Shown: positions 8,447 through 16,523 of the stretch, piece by piece
Numbering within the stretch: the stretch's first letter is position 1
Layout: each line of letters begins with the position of its first letter
NCBI GenBank assembly: GCA_964639675.1
Contig: CAZXEK010000041.1
Coordinates: 1 to 50,570 of the forward strand
Direction: 5' to 3'
DNA length: 50,570 nucleotides
Origin: JACQCV01 sp964639675
GTDB lineage: Bacteria; Patescibacteriota; Minisyncoccia; Phycocordibacterales; UBA12445
Made by a program: the position numbers and the translations under genes
The notes under the pieces: generated by a model
Told to the model about the DNA's origin: nothing
Databases searched by the model: none
The model's input: only the letters and a program-made list of their open reading frames with translations

Positions 8447-9103
8447 ATGACAGAGCTAGAGAAGAGATCTGTAGCAATGGAAAAGGTTAGAGACGAGCTT
8501 CTAGTATTTAAAAAGTCTCCACTCTATAAATTTAGACAGGATAATAAATATTTTCCGGTTTTAGGTGAGGGGAGTCACTTAGCTAAGATAATGTTTGTGG
8601 GCGAGGCTCCTGGTCAGAACGAAGCTATTCAAGGCAGGCCTTTTTGTGGTCGTTCTGGAATGCTTCTAGACGAGTTGTTAAAATCGGCTGGTATAAAAAG
8701 AGAGGATGTTTACATCACAAATATTGTTAAAGATCGTCCGCCTGAAAATCGTGATCCGATAGCGGAAGAGAAGGCACTCTACGCTCCATTCTTAGATCGG
8801 CAGATTGAGATTATAAAGCCAAAGGTGGTGGCCACATTGGGGCGTCATGCTATGGAATATATCATGGATAGATTCGGTCTTGGAGCTAGTATGGAACCGA
8901 TATCGAAAGCTCATGGCAAAGTTTTTGAAGCTGAGCTGTCCTATGGCCAAGTCTATGTTGTATCGCTCTATCATCCCGCGGTCGCAATTTACAATGCTAA
9001 TAAAAAACCGATTCTTATAAAAGATTTTAGAGTTATAAAAAAGTTGTTGTTGGCGGAAGACTTTAAAAAGATTATATCTTCTAGGCGAAGAGGGAGGACT
9101 TAG
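8447..9103 (+). CDS. Uracil-DNA glycosylase, family 4/5-like, without Fe-S cysteines
   Basis: 218 residues. It removes uracil from DNA to start base-excision repair. Motif A is clear (VGEAPGQNEAIQGRPFCGRSG, near residue 51), as are YITNIVKDRPPENRDP and the late YHPAV (motif B region with the catalytic-pocket His). Family 4 enzymes bind a [4Fe-4S] cluster through four Cys: two near the N terminus, one in the KCRPP motif and one about 15 residues on. Here the N-terminal segment (YKFRQDNKYFP) has no Cys, KCRPP is KDRPP, and the last position (EKALYAPFLD) has none. The only Cys is in PFCGRSG. The fold is apparently kept while the cluster is lost. It is transcribed from its own leaderless promoter. 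Confidence 0.88.
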   Translation: MTELEKRSVAMEKVRDELLVFKKSPLYKFRQDNKYFPVLGEGSHLAKIMFVGEAPGQNEAIQGRPFCGRSGMLLDELLKSAGIKREDVYITNIVKDRPPENRDPIAEEKALYAPFLDRQIEIIKPKVVATLGRHAMEYIMDRFGLGASMEPISKAHGKVFEAELSYGQVYVVSLYHPAVAIYNANKKPILIKDFRVIKKLLLAEDFKKIISSRRRGRT

Positions 9104-9121
9104 AGGGTAAGAGCTCTTTTA

Positions 9122-9152
9122 GCCCGGTCTGCTATCCGGGTCTTTTATTTTT
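9122..9152 (+). terminator. Terminator of the uracil-DNA glycosylase gene
   Basis: Stem CCCGG (9123-9127) pairs with CCGGG (9136-9140), followed by CTTTTATTTTTG. It lies just after the stop codon. Confidence 0.75.
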
Positions 9153-9155
9153 GTA

Positions 9156-9197
9156 AAAACAAAACTCCTCCGACATTATGCCGGAGGAGTTTTGTTT
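9156..9197 (-). terminator. Terminator of the cold-shock gene
   Basis: A near-perfect 15-16 bp stem, AACAAAACTCCTCCG with CGGAGGAGTTTTGTT, around a short loop. It is just downstream of the minus-strand csp stop and is T-rich in that direction. Confidence 0.8.
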
Positions 9198-9207
9198 AAA
9201 GGGAGCC

Positions 9208-9408
9208 TTATGCTCGCTGTACGTTTACAGCAGCTGGACCCTTAGGAGTTTGCTCTGTATCAAAAGATACGGAATCACCTTCGTGAAGTTCAGTAAACTG
9301 AACGCCATTTAGAGAGTTGCTATGAAAGAATAAATCTTTCGATAGGCCCTCAGCGGTGATGAAACCGAAACCTTTGTCAGAGATCAATTTCTTAATTGTT
9401 CCTGTCAT
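9208..9408 (-). CDS. cspA: Cold-shock protein (CspA family)
   Basis: 66 residues, a single cold-shock domain. Both RNA-binding motifs are present: RNP1 as KGFGFI (residues ~12-17) and RNP2 as DLFFHSN (~25-31). The C-terminal strand GPAAVNVQRA is typical. These proteins bind single-stranded RNA and DNA and melt RNA structure during cold shock or growth. The N-terminal MTGTIKKLISDKGFGF is the family standard, so the ATG at 9408 is secure. There is no Shine-Dalgarno; a TAGTAT box lies about 9 nt before the ATG on the minus strand, suggesting an almost leaderless mRNA. A strong hairpin terminator follows the gene. Which paralogue of the family this is cannot be told. Confidence 0.93.
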   Translation of the reverse strand: MTGTIKKLISDKGFGFITAEGLSKDLFFHSNSLNGVQFTELHEGDSVSFDTEQTPKGPAAVNVQRA

Positions 9409-9457
9409 CGATTTGAAATACTAATAAATAAAATACAAAAGATAGATATGATACTAC

Positions 9458-9531
9458 GAGCCCGTTGAAGATCTCATCGCGAAGTCAGAATTTGGAAGAT
9501 TCTAGCTAGGTATGAGATTTTCAACAGGCTC
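9458..9531. repeat. Inverted repeat with nested hairpin
   Basis: GAGCCCGTTGAAGATCTCAT (9458-9477) and ATGAGATTTTCAACAGGCTC (9512-9531) are inverted copies matching at 18 of 20 positions. Inside is a second small hairpin, AGAAT/ATTCT. It lies in the 358-bp gap between the cold-shock gene and the helicase. No coding sequence was found here. Confidence 0.7.
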
Positions 9532-9623
9532 TAAAAACTCGACTCTTTTTAGAACCACAACTCTTTTTGTACCCTATAAGGTAGCAGATAGCGATCTTCT
9601 TGTCAAGCAGCGGCAGCAGCAAG

Positions 9624-9745
9624 GTATCTGCTCACAAGTCCGAAATACTCCAGCCTAAAATCATTTTTCCTACTCACGGCCATAAGGGAAATTCGCGATA
9701 AAAGTAATTTTAGGCTTCCGCCTACTCAGACTTGTGAGCAGATAC
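9624..9745 (+). repeat. Dispersed palindromic element, copy B (122 bp, complete)
   Basis: The outer arms GTATCTGCTCACAAGTC (9624-9640) and GACTTGTGAGCAGATAC (9729-9745) are perfect 17-bp inverted repeats. An inner pair, AGCCTAAAAT (9652-9661) and ATTTTAGGCT (9707-9716), is nested inside. The centre holds ACTCACGGCCATAAGGGAAA and TTCGCGATAAAAGT, shared with copies A and C. It lies 21 bp from the helicase stop. It has no ORF and looks like a REP/MITE-type element or a long-stem RNA hairpin. Confidence 0.75.
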
Positions 9746-9766
9746 AGAGCAAGAGCAGCTAGTGAC

Positions 9767-11443
9767 TTATTCTTTCAAGAGTCTTGCTAGACGCAGGTCA
9801 TCGTAGGAGTATTTTCCATGAAACTTTTCGAATATGTTTTTTAGTTTTCCTTCAGAGTCGTTTTGCATTGCAACATGAATAGCTGGTAGAGCCTTCTTTA
9901 ATCCTTGAGAGATTAAAGATATGAGGTGATCTTTTGTAATTCTCCCCGAGCTATATAGTTTTATAGTATGTGCAATAATTGTGCTCTCTACTAACCTGCG
10001 AGATTTGGTAGTTTCTGCGAGGTTGCTACCATTTTTAAGTAAGGCAAGGGTTACGTCTAAGGTGGAGATTTTTGTTTTTCTTTTAAATTTTTCTGGCACC
10101 ACACCACCTTCGGGTTTACCACCTGAAATAGTGATGAAAGAATGGACAAGTTTGTCGTGGTCACCTTGAGCCATCTTCTCGAAGGTTTTACGAGCCTCCG
10201 CTGACTCAAGCTTGAATTCTCGGTCTCGCCTGCTAATTTCTGGATGTACCTCAAGAGCACGATCGTTCCAGCCAAGAAGATGAAGACCAGCGAGAGATCG
10301 GACACGGGAGAGAGCTACATAACCTTGGCCGTATTCGAAGGTCTGAGTTAGATCCATAACTGCGGCGTCGAGCGTGATGCCCTGACTTTTGTGGATAGTA
10401 ATGGCCCAGGCTAAGCGCAAGGGTAGTTGACTGATTCGTGCCAGGACACTTAACCCATCAGTGATAGTCCAGTCCATCGACTCAACTTCGATTTTCATTC
10501 CGCTAAGAGTTCGCACGATTGGCATGCCATTTTTACTGAACTCTCTGACTTCACCCAAGGTGCCGTTTACAAACTTTCCATCCATACTATTTTTGGTGAA
10601 CATAACTCTGGCGCCAATTTTAAGCGAAACTGTTTCCGGAGAGATACAAGCACGTTTCAACGTTGACACCATGCTCTCTGGTCCGCGAGATGTCATTTTA
10701 AACTGCCAGATTTTACCGGGGATTTTTTCCAGACGCTCTTCGTTGATGCGGTCCACATCTTCATTGTGGGAATATAGTTGAGGGAGATCTTTGGGCACTT
10801 TTTTCGGGTCTATTTTTTTAGTCTTCAGTATTTGGTCGGTTTCTTGGTTGACTTTTCCAAGTCGTATGGACGAAAGAAGTTTAAGGAGTGGGCCACTTTC
10901 TTGTCGATGTTGTTCTCCAAGATAGCAGGTTAGGGGCATAGCTTTTTGCCAAGCAGGAGAGCGAAAGGCGAAAGGGGTTAGCAGATTTTCGCTATTTCTG
11001 ATAATGGTTATGGGAGGTAACTGGAAGAAGTCGCCAACCAAGACGAGCTGGAGTCCACCGAAGGGTTTCTGGTTTCGTCTTACCTCCCGACAAACGGCAT
11101 CAGTCATAGCAAGAGTATCGGCTCCGAGCATAGAGATCTCATCAATAATTAGGGTAGTGGCGCGCGAGACACGCTTAACGACACGTTCATTTCCGGATAT
11201 TTGGTCGAGTTCGTAGGGCGAGAGACTTTTTTTTATTCCGATACCACTCCAGGAGTGGATGGTCATACCACCCACGTGGGTTGCCGCGATGCCAGTTGAG
11301 GCAGTGATAGCTGGTTCAATACCTCGCTCTCGGAGCCACCGGACGTACTGGTTTATGGTATGTGTTTTACCACTTCCGGGTTCACCGGTTAAAAAAACAT
11401 TTGCCCCAGTCTGCAATACCTTTAGCGCTGTTTCTTGAGTCAT
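9767..11443 (-). CDS. PIF1-family DNA helicase
   Basis: 558 residues, a superfamily 1B helicase. Motif I is GEPGSGKTHT (residues ~20-29); then ASTGIAATHVGGMTIHSWSGIG (Ia, PIF1-typical), Walker B LIIDEISML, GLQLVLVGDFFQLPP (motif III), AITIHKSQGITLDAAVMDL (V) and YVALSRVRSLAGLHLL (VI). PIF1 enzymes unwind 5' to 3' and resolve G-quadruplexes, RNA-DNA hybrids and stalled forks. After ~residue 430 there is a helical C-terminal extension of unknown function (TISTLDVTLALLKNGSNLAETTKSRR), resembling a RecQ/HRDC-like accessory domain. There is no Shine-Dalgarno. A TAAACT box lies 6 nt before the ATG, consistent with a leaderless mRNA. Confidence 0.9.
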   Translation of the reverse strand: MTQETALKVLQTGANVFLTGEPGSGKTHTINQYVRWLRERGIEPAITASTGIAATHVGGMTIHSWSGIGIKKSLSPYELDQISGNERVVKRVSRATTLIIDEISMLGADTLAMTDAVCREVRRNQKPFGGLQLVLVGDFFQLPPITIIRNSENLLTPFAFRSPAWQKAMPLTCYLGEQHRQESGPLLKLLSSIRLGKVNQETDQILKTKKIDPKKVPKDLPQLYSHNEDVDRINEERLEKIPGKIWQFKMTSRGPESMVSTLKRACISPETVSLKIGARVMFTKNSMDGKFVNGTLGEVREFSKNGMPIVRTLSGMKIEVESMDWTITDGLSVLARISQLPLRLAWAITIHKSQGITLDAAVMDLTQTFEYGQGYVALSRVRSLAGLHLLGWNDRALEVHPEISRRDREFKLESAEARKTFEKMAQGDHDKLVHSFITISGGKPEGGVVPEKFKRKTKISTLDVTLALLKNGSNLAETTKSRRLVESTIIAHTIKLYSSGRITKDHLISLISQGLKKALPAIHVAMQNDSEGKLKNIFEKFHGKYSYDDLRLARLLKE

Positions 11444-11514
11444 GCGGAGAGTTTAACACAAAGACTCTAAAATATCTTTTTTTCTGTATCCCCCTATCTC
11501 TCCATTTTAGATAT

Positions 11515-11587
11515 TTTGGAAGCTCAGCTCCCAAAGGACTGAATATACCGTTTGGGAGCTGAGCTCCCAAAGGACTCCCAAAGGACC
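11515..11587. repeat. Tandem palindromes upstream of the helicase
   Basis: A perfect odd palindrome with 10-bp arms (TTTGGGAGCT, centre G at 11561) occupies 11551-11571. A diverged copy lies at 11515-11535. CTCCCAAAGGAC occurs three times (11529, 11565, 11576). The block is about 70 bp upstream of the helicase start on the minus strand. Confidence 0.65.
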
Positions 11588-11618
11588 GAACGATATTACT
11601 AATCTTGTTTTTACGTTA

Positions 11619-11645
11619 CGGCCGTCAGGGAAGTCTGACACTTGC
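11619..11645 (+). repeat. Dispersed motif with ACGGCCGTCA, copy 1
   Basis: ACGGCCGTCAGGGAAGTCTG and the following ACACTTG match 28021-28045 almost exactly. At the second site the motif lies within a nested palindrome. Confidence 0.5.
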
Positions 11646-11745
11646 AAGATCTTTTCTTTTAGATACATATAGTGAAAGATTAATTCTGCTTAGTCTTACA
11701 CATCAGACGATCGGAAGATATGTAAGGAATGAGTGCAATATGTTA

Positions 11746-11804
11746 GTGAGGTTATGCATGAGGTTATGCAATGCATGAGGTTGGGTTGAGGTTAGGTTGA
11801 GGTT
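11746..11804 (+). repeat. Direct repeats TGAGGTT
   Basis: TGAGGTT occurs at 11747, 11759, 11776, 11787 and 11798, with spacings of 12, 17, 11 and 11 nt, in a G/T-rich stretch about 160 bp upstream of the membrane-protein gene. The rest of the 523-bp gap between the helicase and that gene contains the palindromes listed separately and no credible gene. Confidence 0.6.
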
Positions 11805-11966
11805 GGGTGATGGGTAATGTGATCATGCGGTACTTTGTTTGTTATAAAAGCAGGAAGTCTCATGGTAATTCTGACACGATCATGCTAGAAATGGATTTTT
11901 ATAATGCCACGGGTTTGTGGGTTTATCTAGTTGGTTTGTAAGATTGGTCTGTGTTACTGTTTTCTA

Positions 11967-12473
11967 ATGAAGGTTAAAAGTTTTTTGATCAGACTACTTG
12001 TCCTGTTGGTTGTGTTCTTCGTGGTGGTTACTCTTCTTGGCCTTTGGGGTCCTAAGGTCGCAAGTTATTGGAGGCAGTATCAGTATGGTTTAGAGGTCAG
12101 ACAGGCGGAGCAGGTTAAAAAAGCCATAGAAGAGGCTTACAGAAATGATCGTGATGGTGGCAAGACTCCTGAAGAGACGTTTGATCTGTTCTTGGTAGCA
12201 CTTAAGTCTGGCGATATCTTGAGGGCTTCAAAATATTATGAACTCTCCGTACAGCCTAAGGCGTTGAGTAGTTTGCAAAAAGAGTTGGCTCAGAGTGGGA
12301 GTTTAGATAAGAGTATAAAATATTTTACAGATGTTAGAGGGATGGGGGTTAAGAAATGTAATGATACTGGAGATGGGTGTACATTTAGATATATTTCACC
12401 AGCTGATAATCTTAGCGAACTAGTCGATATCATTGTAAACAAAAATAGTGGTTTCTGGAAAATCGACTATTAA
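11967..12473 (+). CDS. Membrane-anchored protein of unknown function
   Basis: 168 residues from the ATG at 11967, chosen over an in-frame TTG at 11931 because a TTGGTT/TACTGT promoter pair would start transcription at this ATG. The N terminus is a basic residue pair and one long hydrophobic helix (residues ~5-30). A ~135-residue exported part follows, starting with a charged helix. The middle (TPEETFDLFLVALKSGDILRASKYYEL) resembles the opening of NTF2-like or DUF4878-type domains, but the match is weak. Two Cys late in the domain (KKCNDTGDGC) could form a disulfide. The gene ends 4 nt before the start of the large secreted protein, so the two are co-transcribed and may act together. Confidence 0.75.
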   Translation: MKVKSFLIRLLVLLVVFFVVVTLLGLWGPKVASYWRQYQYGLEVRQAEQVKKAIEEAYRNDRDGGKTPEETFDLFLVALKSGDILRASKYYELSVQPKALSSLQKELAQSGSLDKSIKYFTDVRGMGVKKCNDTGDGCTFRYISPADNLSELVDIIVNKNSGFWKIDY

Positions 12474-12477
12474 CTTA

Positions 12478-15400
12478 ATGAAAAAGTTTTTTGGTTGTTT
12501 TGGTTTTATTTTACTTTTATATCTTTTACCTTCTTATGGTTTCGCTTACGAGCCGACAACAACTCACGCTGGTTTGAGTCAGGAGATTGTGGATTTCTAT
12601 AACGCGCTCCACTTTCCGAAGATCTCGCTAGAGAATAAAGAGTTGATCATTAAGGGTTCTATTGAAGAGGATACTCCAAGCGTTAGAGCCATAAATCATT
12701 TTTACGATCCGATTCGAAATATTGGTGTCAATAATGGGCGCACCTCTAAAGAGTGGGCGGTAGGTGATATAGCCGAGAATGAGTTCACTTGGCCTAAGGC
12801 TATTAGATATTATGCAGAAGGGGATCAAGCCAAAGCCTTTCTATCTTTAGGACATGTTATCCATCTTATAGAAGATCTCTCTGTTCCAGACCACACTCGG
12901 AATGATCCCCATATGGGCGTCGGTGTCGAAGGTCTCTTTACAGGTGAATCACCATTTGAGAAGTGGGCTGATCAGAATAAAAATAGGAAAACTTTATCTG
13001 GCCTCTATCTGAAGTTTATAGAGGAGGGTGATAAGGAAAAAAGTTTTAGTAATCTGTCTGGATATTTCGATTTTTTGGCTAACTATTCTAATAGAAACTT
13101 TTTTAGTAAGGATTCTATAAATTCAGAGTTTTATAAAGAACCGGTGGTTATAAAAGAGGATAATATCTATGCTTATGGCAATGATTATCTGTCTGGAGAT
13201 AGGCATAGACTTCTTATTGTTAAGAAGAATTCAGCTAACGGTAGCAGAGAGTATCAGTTAGAGACTCAAGATGACAAAAGTGTCCTCTCCGATTATTTTG
13301 ACCGTCTTTCTAAACAGGCGGTTCTGACGGGCGTAGGTGTCATAAAACTTTTTTTCAAAGAGGCCGAACAGGCTCGGAGCGATTTTCTAGCCGAGCAAAA
13401 AGCTGAACAACAAAGAGAAGTTGAAAAAGCTATCCGGCTTGATAAGCGACTTTCGGAGTCTAACACCCTCGTTCTTATTGCTTCCGGTCTTGGCTTTATT
13501 GTCAAAGATAATCTTATTTCACCCACCTCAAACAACATGGCAACTTTGGCTAATGGTTTTACTTCTGGCGCAAACATCATAGGTTCTTTAGTCTCGAATG
13601 CTGGTTCAATTATTATTTATACTAGTTCTGCCTTAGCTAAGGAGGTGGCGACAAAAGTTGTGGCGCGAGTTTATAGTGGCTATGATAAATTAGTGGCCAG
13701 GGAGAACCAGACTGCTGTAGTAGTTGCAGTGGGATCTACTCTATCGCCAGGCATTTCTGCGGAGATTTCTCGGAAGGTTCAGCCGCATCAGTTAATAACA
13801 TCAGAATTAGTTAGCCTTAATGTCCCGCCCCTAAACTCTCGAAATAAGGTGGTTGAGGTTTTGCCAGTTCCACCAGCCCGACTAGCGTTAACGGCAGTCT
13901 CCACTCTTCCGACATCTCCAGTAATTGTCGAAGAGGCCGGAACTACGACTGTCAAAGTAGAAGCTCCGGCAGTTCTAAGTAATCAAGAACCACTGGCTTT
14001 GATCTATGCGGTTCCTATCAGAGAATCTTATCCTTTATCGAGTGGCGGTGGCGGTGGTATTCCTGTTGTCAAGACAGCGCTCGAGACTTTAGCTACCAGC
14101 TCTTTGCAGGCAGCTACATCTACTTCCTTTAGTACAAGCACTTCGATCGCCGCGACTTCGACCCCGACTTCTATTTCGACTTCGACTGACTCGTCGATTG
14201 TTCTTTCTCAAAGGTCGATCGTAATCAATGAGCTAGCTTGGGGCGGGACATTAGCACACGCTGAAGATGAATGGATAGAGCTTTACAACAGATCCACACA
14301 GGATATTAATCTCTCTGGCCTAACTCTATATTCCAAAACTGATCAGAGTCCGTATATAAATCTTTCGGGGATAGTACCGGCGCGCGGGTACTTTCTTATA
14401 GAGTCTACCGAGGGAACAGTGAAAAATGTATCGGCTGATCTTGTGGCAAGCTTTGGGTCAGGCCTCTCTAATATTGGCGAAAATGTGGTGCTTTCTTTCG
14501 CCTCTACAACAGTCGATGAGATACCGTTTTGTTTTAATTGGTGTGGTGTGCCCGCCTCGAGAACCACTGAGCGATATGATCCAGATAGCCTCATAAACAG
14601 ATCTTCAAACTGGTCAGCCAACAATGCTACAATTTTTAATGGCTTGGATGCTAACGGCCTGCTAATTATGGGGACACCTCGTGCTAGGAACAGTCTTAAC
14701 TACTTAATAAATAATGGCTCTAATATATATTCTGATCTGACCTTGACTAAAGGTAGCAGTCCTTATCTGATAAATGACATGACACAGACAGTTAATAGTG
14801 GTGCCACTTTGACTATTGAGCCGGGAGTTGTAATAAAATTTAGAAATGCTGCCAGACTTTCGGCTGATGGAAATATTGTTGTCAATGGCACTCTGAGCGA
14901 CCCAGTTATTTTTACCTCTTTTGCCGACGACACTTACGGTGGTGATATGGATCAGGTCGCCGCCACTGCCTTCAGAGGTTCTTGGTTTGGCGTCGAGCTC
15001 TCGAATAAGAGCGCCTCCTCATCTTTCACAAATAGTATCTTTCGTTATGGAGGTAACTATGGCCAGGGGCTCTATAAGAAAGCGATGCTTTATGTAAATC
15101 AGACTTCGCCTCTAATCTCTAACTCAATCTTCGAATTTTCCAAGGCTTACGGCCTTTCCCTGGATAATTCTAATGCAAATATTTTTAATAATATATTCCG
15201 TGACAATATCGGCGATGTATTTTCAACTGGACTCTACATTAACCAGGGAAGTACGACTATAAGTAAGAATAGTTTTATTAGTAACAAGTTGGGCGCGCAG
15301 ATAAATTCGTCTCAGGGCCTACTATCGGATAATATCTTTTCAGCTAATACTAATGCCATTACGGTGTCTGGTCCATCTATCCCACTTATGACTGGCAATA

Positions 15401-15906
15401 GTGGCGATCCATCTGATACCATAGCCTTGTCTGGGAATATAACTACAGTTGGGGCGACGACAACTCTAATAGCTAACTCCATGCCATACTTTTTGTCAGG
15501 TACGGTGACAGTAGCAGTTAACTCCGTCCTTGATATACTCGAGGGGACAATTATAAAAAATTCTATCAGTGGTTCGCCCTCTCTTTTGTCTGTCTTTGGT
15601 AAATTAAATATTGACACGGGGACTTCCACGGGTGTGATTTTCTCATCTAATCTAGCAACACCGATCTCTGGGGCGTGGTTGGGGATCATTATGAATCCTC
15701 TTAGCAGTTCGAAAATAAAAGGTCTGACGATTAAGGATGCGATGGTCGGTATAAAGTATAATAGTTCCCCGATATCTCTTGAGGATGTAATATTTTCGAC
15801 CAACACCACAGCTCTTCAGGCAATCTCTCCCGTTGAGGTCAAACGGGCATCGAATGTAATCTTCATCAATAATGGGACTGACAAGAATCCGGTAGGGCTG
15901 TGGTAA
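12478..15906 (+). CDS. Large secreted protein: phospholipase C/S1-P1-like, LTD and beta-helix
   Basis: 1142 residues from the ATG at 12478; a longer start at 12448 would precede the signal peptide (MKKFFGCFGFILLLYLLPSYGFA). Residues ~25-300 resemble the zinc phospholipase C/S1-P1 nuclease fold, with likely ligands His30, His74 (NHFYDP), His126, His129 and Asp133 (GHVIHLIED) and His139 (PDHTR). A long linker, ending Ser/Thr-rich (~540-590), leads to an LTD (~590-690: INELAWGG, EWIELYN, NIGENVVLSF). Residues ~750-1140 form a right-handed parallel beta-helix (NSIFEFSKAYGLSLDNSNANIFNNIFRDN). The layout suggests an exported hydrolase on an adhesive stalk, acting on lipid or nucleic acid at the surface or in other cells. 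Domain calls are by eye; the substrate is unknown. The stop codon overlaps a repeat element. Confidence 0.85.
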   Translation: MKKFFGCFGFILLLYLLPSYGFAYEPTTTHAGLSQEIVDFYNALHFPKISLENKELIIKGSIEEDTPSVRAINHFYDPIRNIGVNNGRTSKEWAVGDIAENEFTWPKAIRYYAEGDQAKAFLSLGHVIHLIEDLSVPDHTRNDPHMGVGVEGLFTGESPFEKWADQNKNRKTLSGLYLKFIEEGDKEKSFSNLSGYFDFLANYSNRNFFSKDSINSEFYKEPVVIKEDNIYAYGNDYLSGDRHRLLIVKKNSANGSREYQLETQDDKSVLSDYFDRLSKQAVLTGVGVIKLFFKEAEQARSDFLAEQKAEQQREVEKAIRLDKRLSESNTLVLIASGLGFIVKDNLISPTSNNMATLANGFTSGANIIGSLVSNAGSIIIYTSSALAKEVATKVVARVYSGYDKLVARENQTAVVVAVGSTLSPGISAEISRKVQPHQLITSELVSLNVPPLNSRNKVVEVLPVPPARLALTAVSTLPTSPVIVEEAGTTTVKVEAPAVLSNQEPLALIYAVPIRESYPLSSGGGGGIPVVKTALETLATSSLQAATSTSFSTSTSIAATSTPTSISTSTDSSIVLSQRSIVINELAWGGTLAHAEDEWIELYNRSTQDINLSGLTLYSKTDQSPYINLSGIVPARGYFLIESTEGTVKNVSADLVASFGSGLSNIGENVVLSFASTTVDEIPFCFNWCGVPASRTTERYDPDSLINRSSNWSANNATIFNGLDANGLLIMGTPRARNSLNYLINNGSNIYSDLTLTKGSSPYLINDMTQTVNSGATLTIEPGVVIKFRNAARLSADGNIVVNGTLSDPVIFTSFADDTYGGDMDQVAATAFRGSWFGVELSNKSASSSFTNSIFRYGGNYGQGLYKKAMLYVNQTSPLISNSIFEFSKAYGLSLDNSNANIFNNIFRDNIGDVFSTGLYINQGSTTISKNSFISNKLGAQINSSQGLLSDNIFSANTNAITVSGPSIPLMTGNSGDPSDTIALSGNITTVGATTTLIANSMPYFLSGTVTVAVNSVLDILEGTIIKNSISGSPSLLSVFGKLNIDTGTSTGVIFSSNLATPISGAWLGIIMNPLSSSKIKGLTIKDAMVGIKYNSSPISLEDVIFSTNTTALQAISPVEVKRASNVIFINNGTDKNPVGLW

Positions 15907-15990
15907 CAGCTTTTCTACTCACGGTCATGAGGGAAATTCGCGACAAAAGTGAATTTGGGCTTCCACTTTCAGAGTTTTGTAAGCTGTTAC
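15903..15990 (+). repeat. Dispersed palindromic element, copy C
   Basis: GTAACAGCTT (15903-15912) and AAGCTGTTAC (15981-15990) form perfect 10-bp arms. They differ in sequence from the arms of copy B. The core ACTCACGGTCATGAGGGAAA and TTCGCGACAAAAGTGAATTT matches copy B closely. The left arm overlaps the TAA stop of the large secreted protein gene. Confidence 0.75.
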
Positions 15991-16002
15991 GAACTGTGGT
16001 AA

Positions 16003-16032
16003 GAAAGACCCCGCTTGGCGGGGTTTGTTTTA
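16003..16032. terminator. Bidirectional terminator between convergent genes
   Basis: CCCCGC-TTG-GCGGGG hairpin followed by TTTGTTTT on the plus strand. The same GACCCCGCTTGGCGGGG hairpin is used after atpC at 48545. Confidence 0.8.
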
Positions 16033-16034
16033 AT

Positions 16035-16397
16035 CTAGATCTTTTTCTTTGAACAACTAAGGCAAAGTGTTTGGAAGCGCAGTTTTCTGGTCTCGAGGTT
16101 TCCAACTTGGCCACATCTTTCGCAAGTGATTTCACTCAGAGATTCTGCATGGTCAATTAGCCACATTGCTTTAACATTAGCCCCATCAACATAGAATCTC
16201 AGACTCCCGAGTTTTTGTTTTACTTGTCTTACTTTCAGGTTTGGTAGTTTAAGTTTCTCTAGTCTTTCACAGAGGTCGCTGATGATACCAAACCAGCCAT
16301 CAAAACATTCAAATCGTTCTCCTCCTGGAGTAAGTGGTTTATACTCATCAAAAAAGTCAAAGTTAGTCATTAGGAGCTTTTCGTTTTCTTTGTTCAC
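16035..16397 (-). CDS. Small zinc-ribbon protein, uncharacterised
   Basis: 120 residues from the GTG at 16397; an internal ATG at 16370 (MTNFDFF) is an alternative start. The C-terminal third holds two CxxC-type knuckles (CERCGQ and CLSC), as in a zinc ribbon. The preceding segment FECFDGWFGIISDLCERL and VRQVKQKLGSLRFYVDG fits a widespread uncharacterised family in bacteria and phages whose members carry a QVKEKFGxLRFY motif and a terminal zinc ribbon. That family assignment is from memory of its pattern. No function is known. It is convergent with the large secreted protein gene and shares its terminator. Phage-type relatives suggest horizontal movement, but nothing else in the locus is phage-like. 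Confidence 0.75.
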   Translation of the reverse strand: MNKENEKLLMTNFDFFDEYKPLTPGGERFECFDGWFGIISDLCERLEKLKLPNLKVRQVKQKLGSLRFYVDGANVKAMWLIDHAESLSEITCERCGQVGNLETRKLRFQTLCLSCSKKKI

Positions 16398-16480
16398 CCG
16401 AGCACCCCCTTTTTCTTTTTTTAAATTAATCTTTACTTTCTATTTTCTGATCCAGTTAGATTATAACCTAATACGAAAGT

Positions 16481-16510
16481 TTGACAACCAGTCTCTATTT
16501 TTGCTAGTAT
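16481..16510 (+). promoter_or_regulatory. Promoter of the rpsN-ndk ribosomal operon
   Basis: TTGACA (16481-16486), an 18-nt spacer and TAGTAT (16505-16510). Predicted transcription starts about 7 nt before the rpsN ATG, leaving no room for a Shine-Dalgarno. Confidence 0.65.
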
Positions 16511-16523
16511 ATTTGGCACGCTT

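Noticed and set aside
11362..11570. Overlapping 62-66 codon frames on both strands before the helicase
   Set aside because: They arise from the palindromic repeats and the helicase start; composition and start signals do not support coding.
11746..11804. TGAGGTT array as a CRISPR or a plasmid origin
   Set aside because: Repeats are 7 nt with 4-10 nt gaps, far too short for CRISPR, and no replication initiator gene is nearby.
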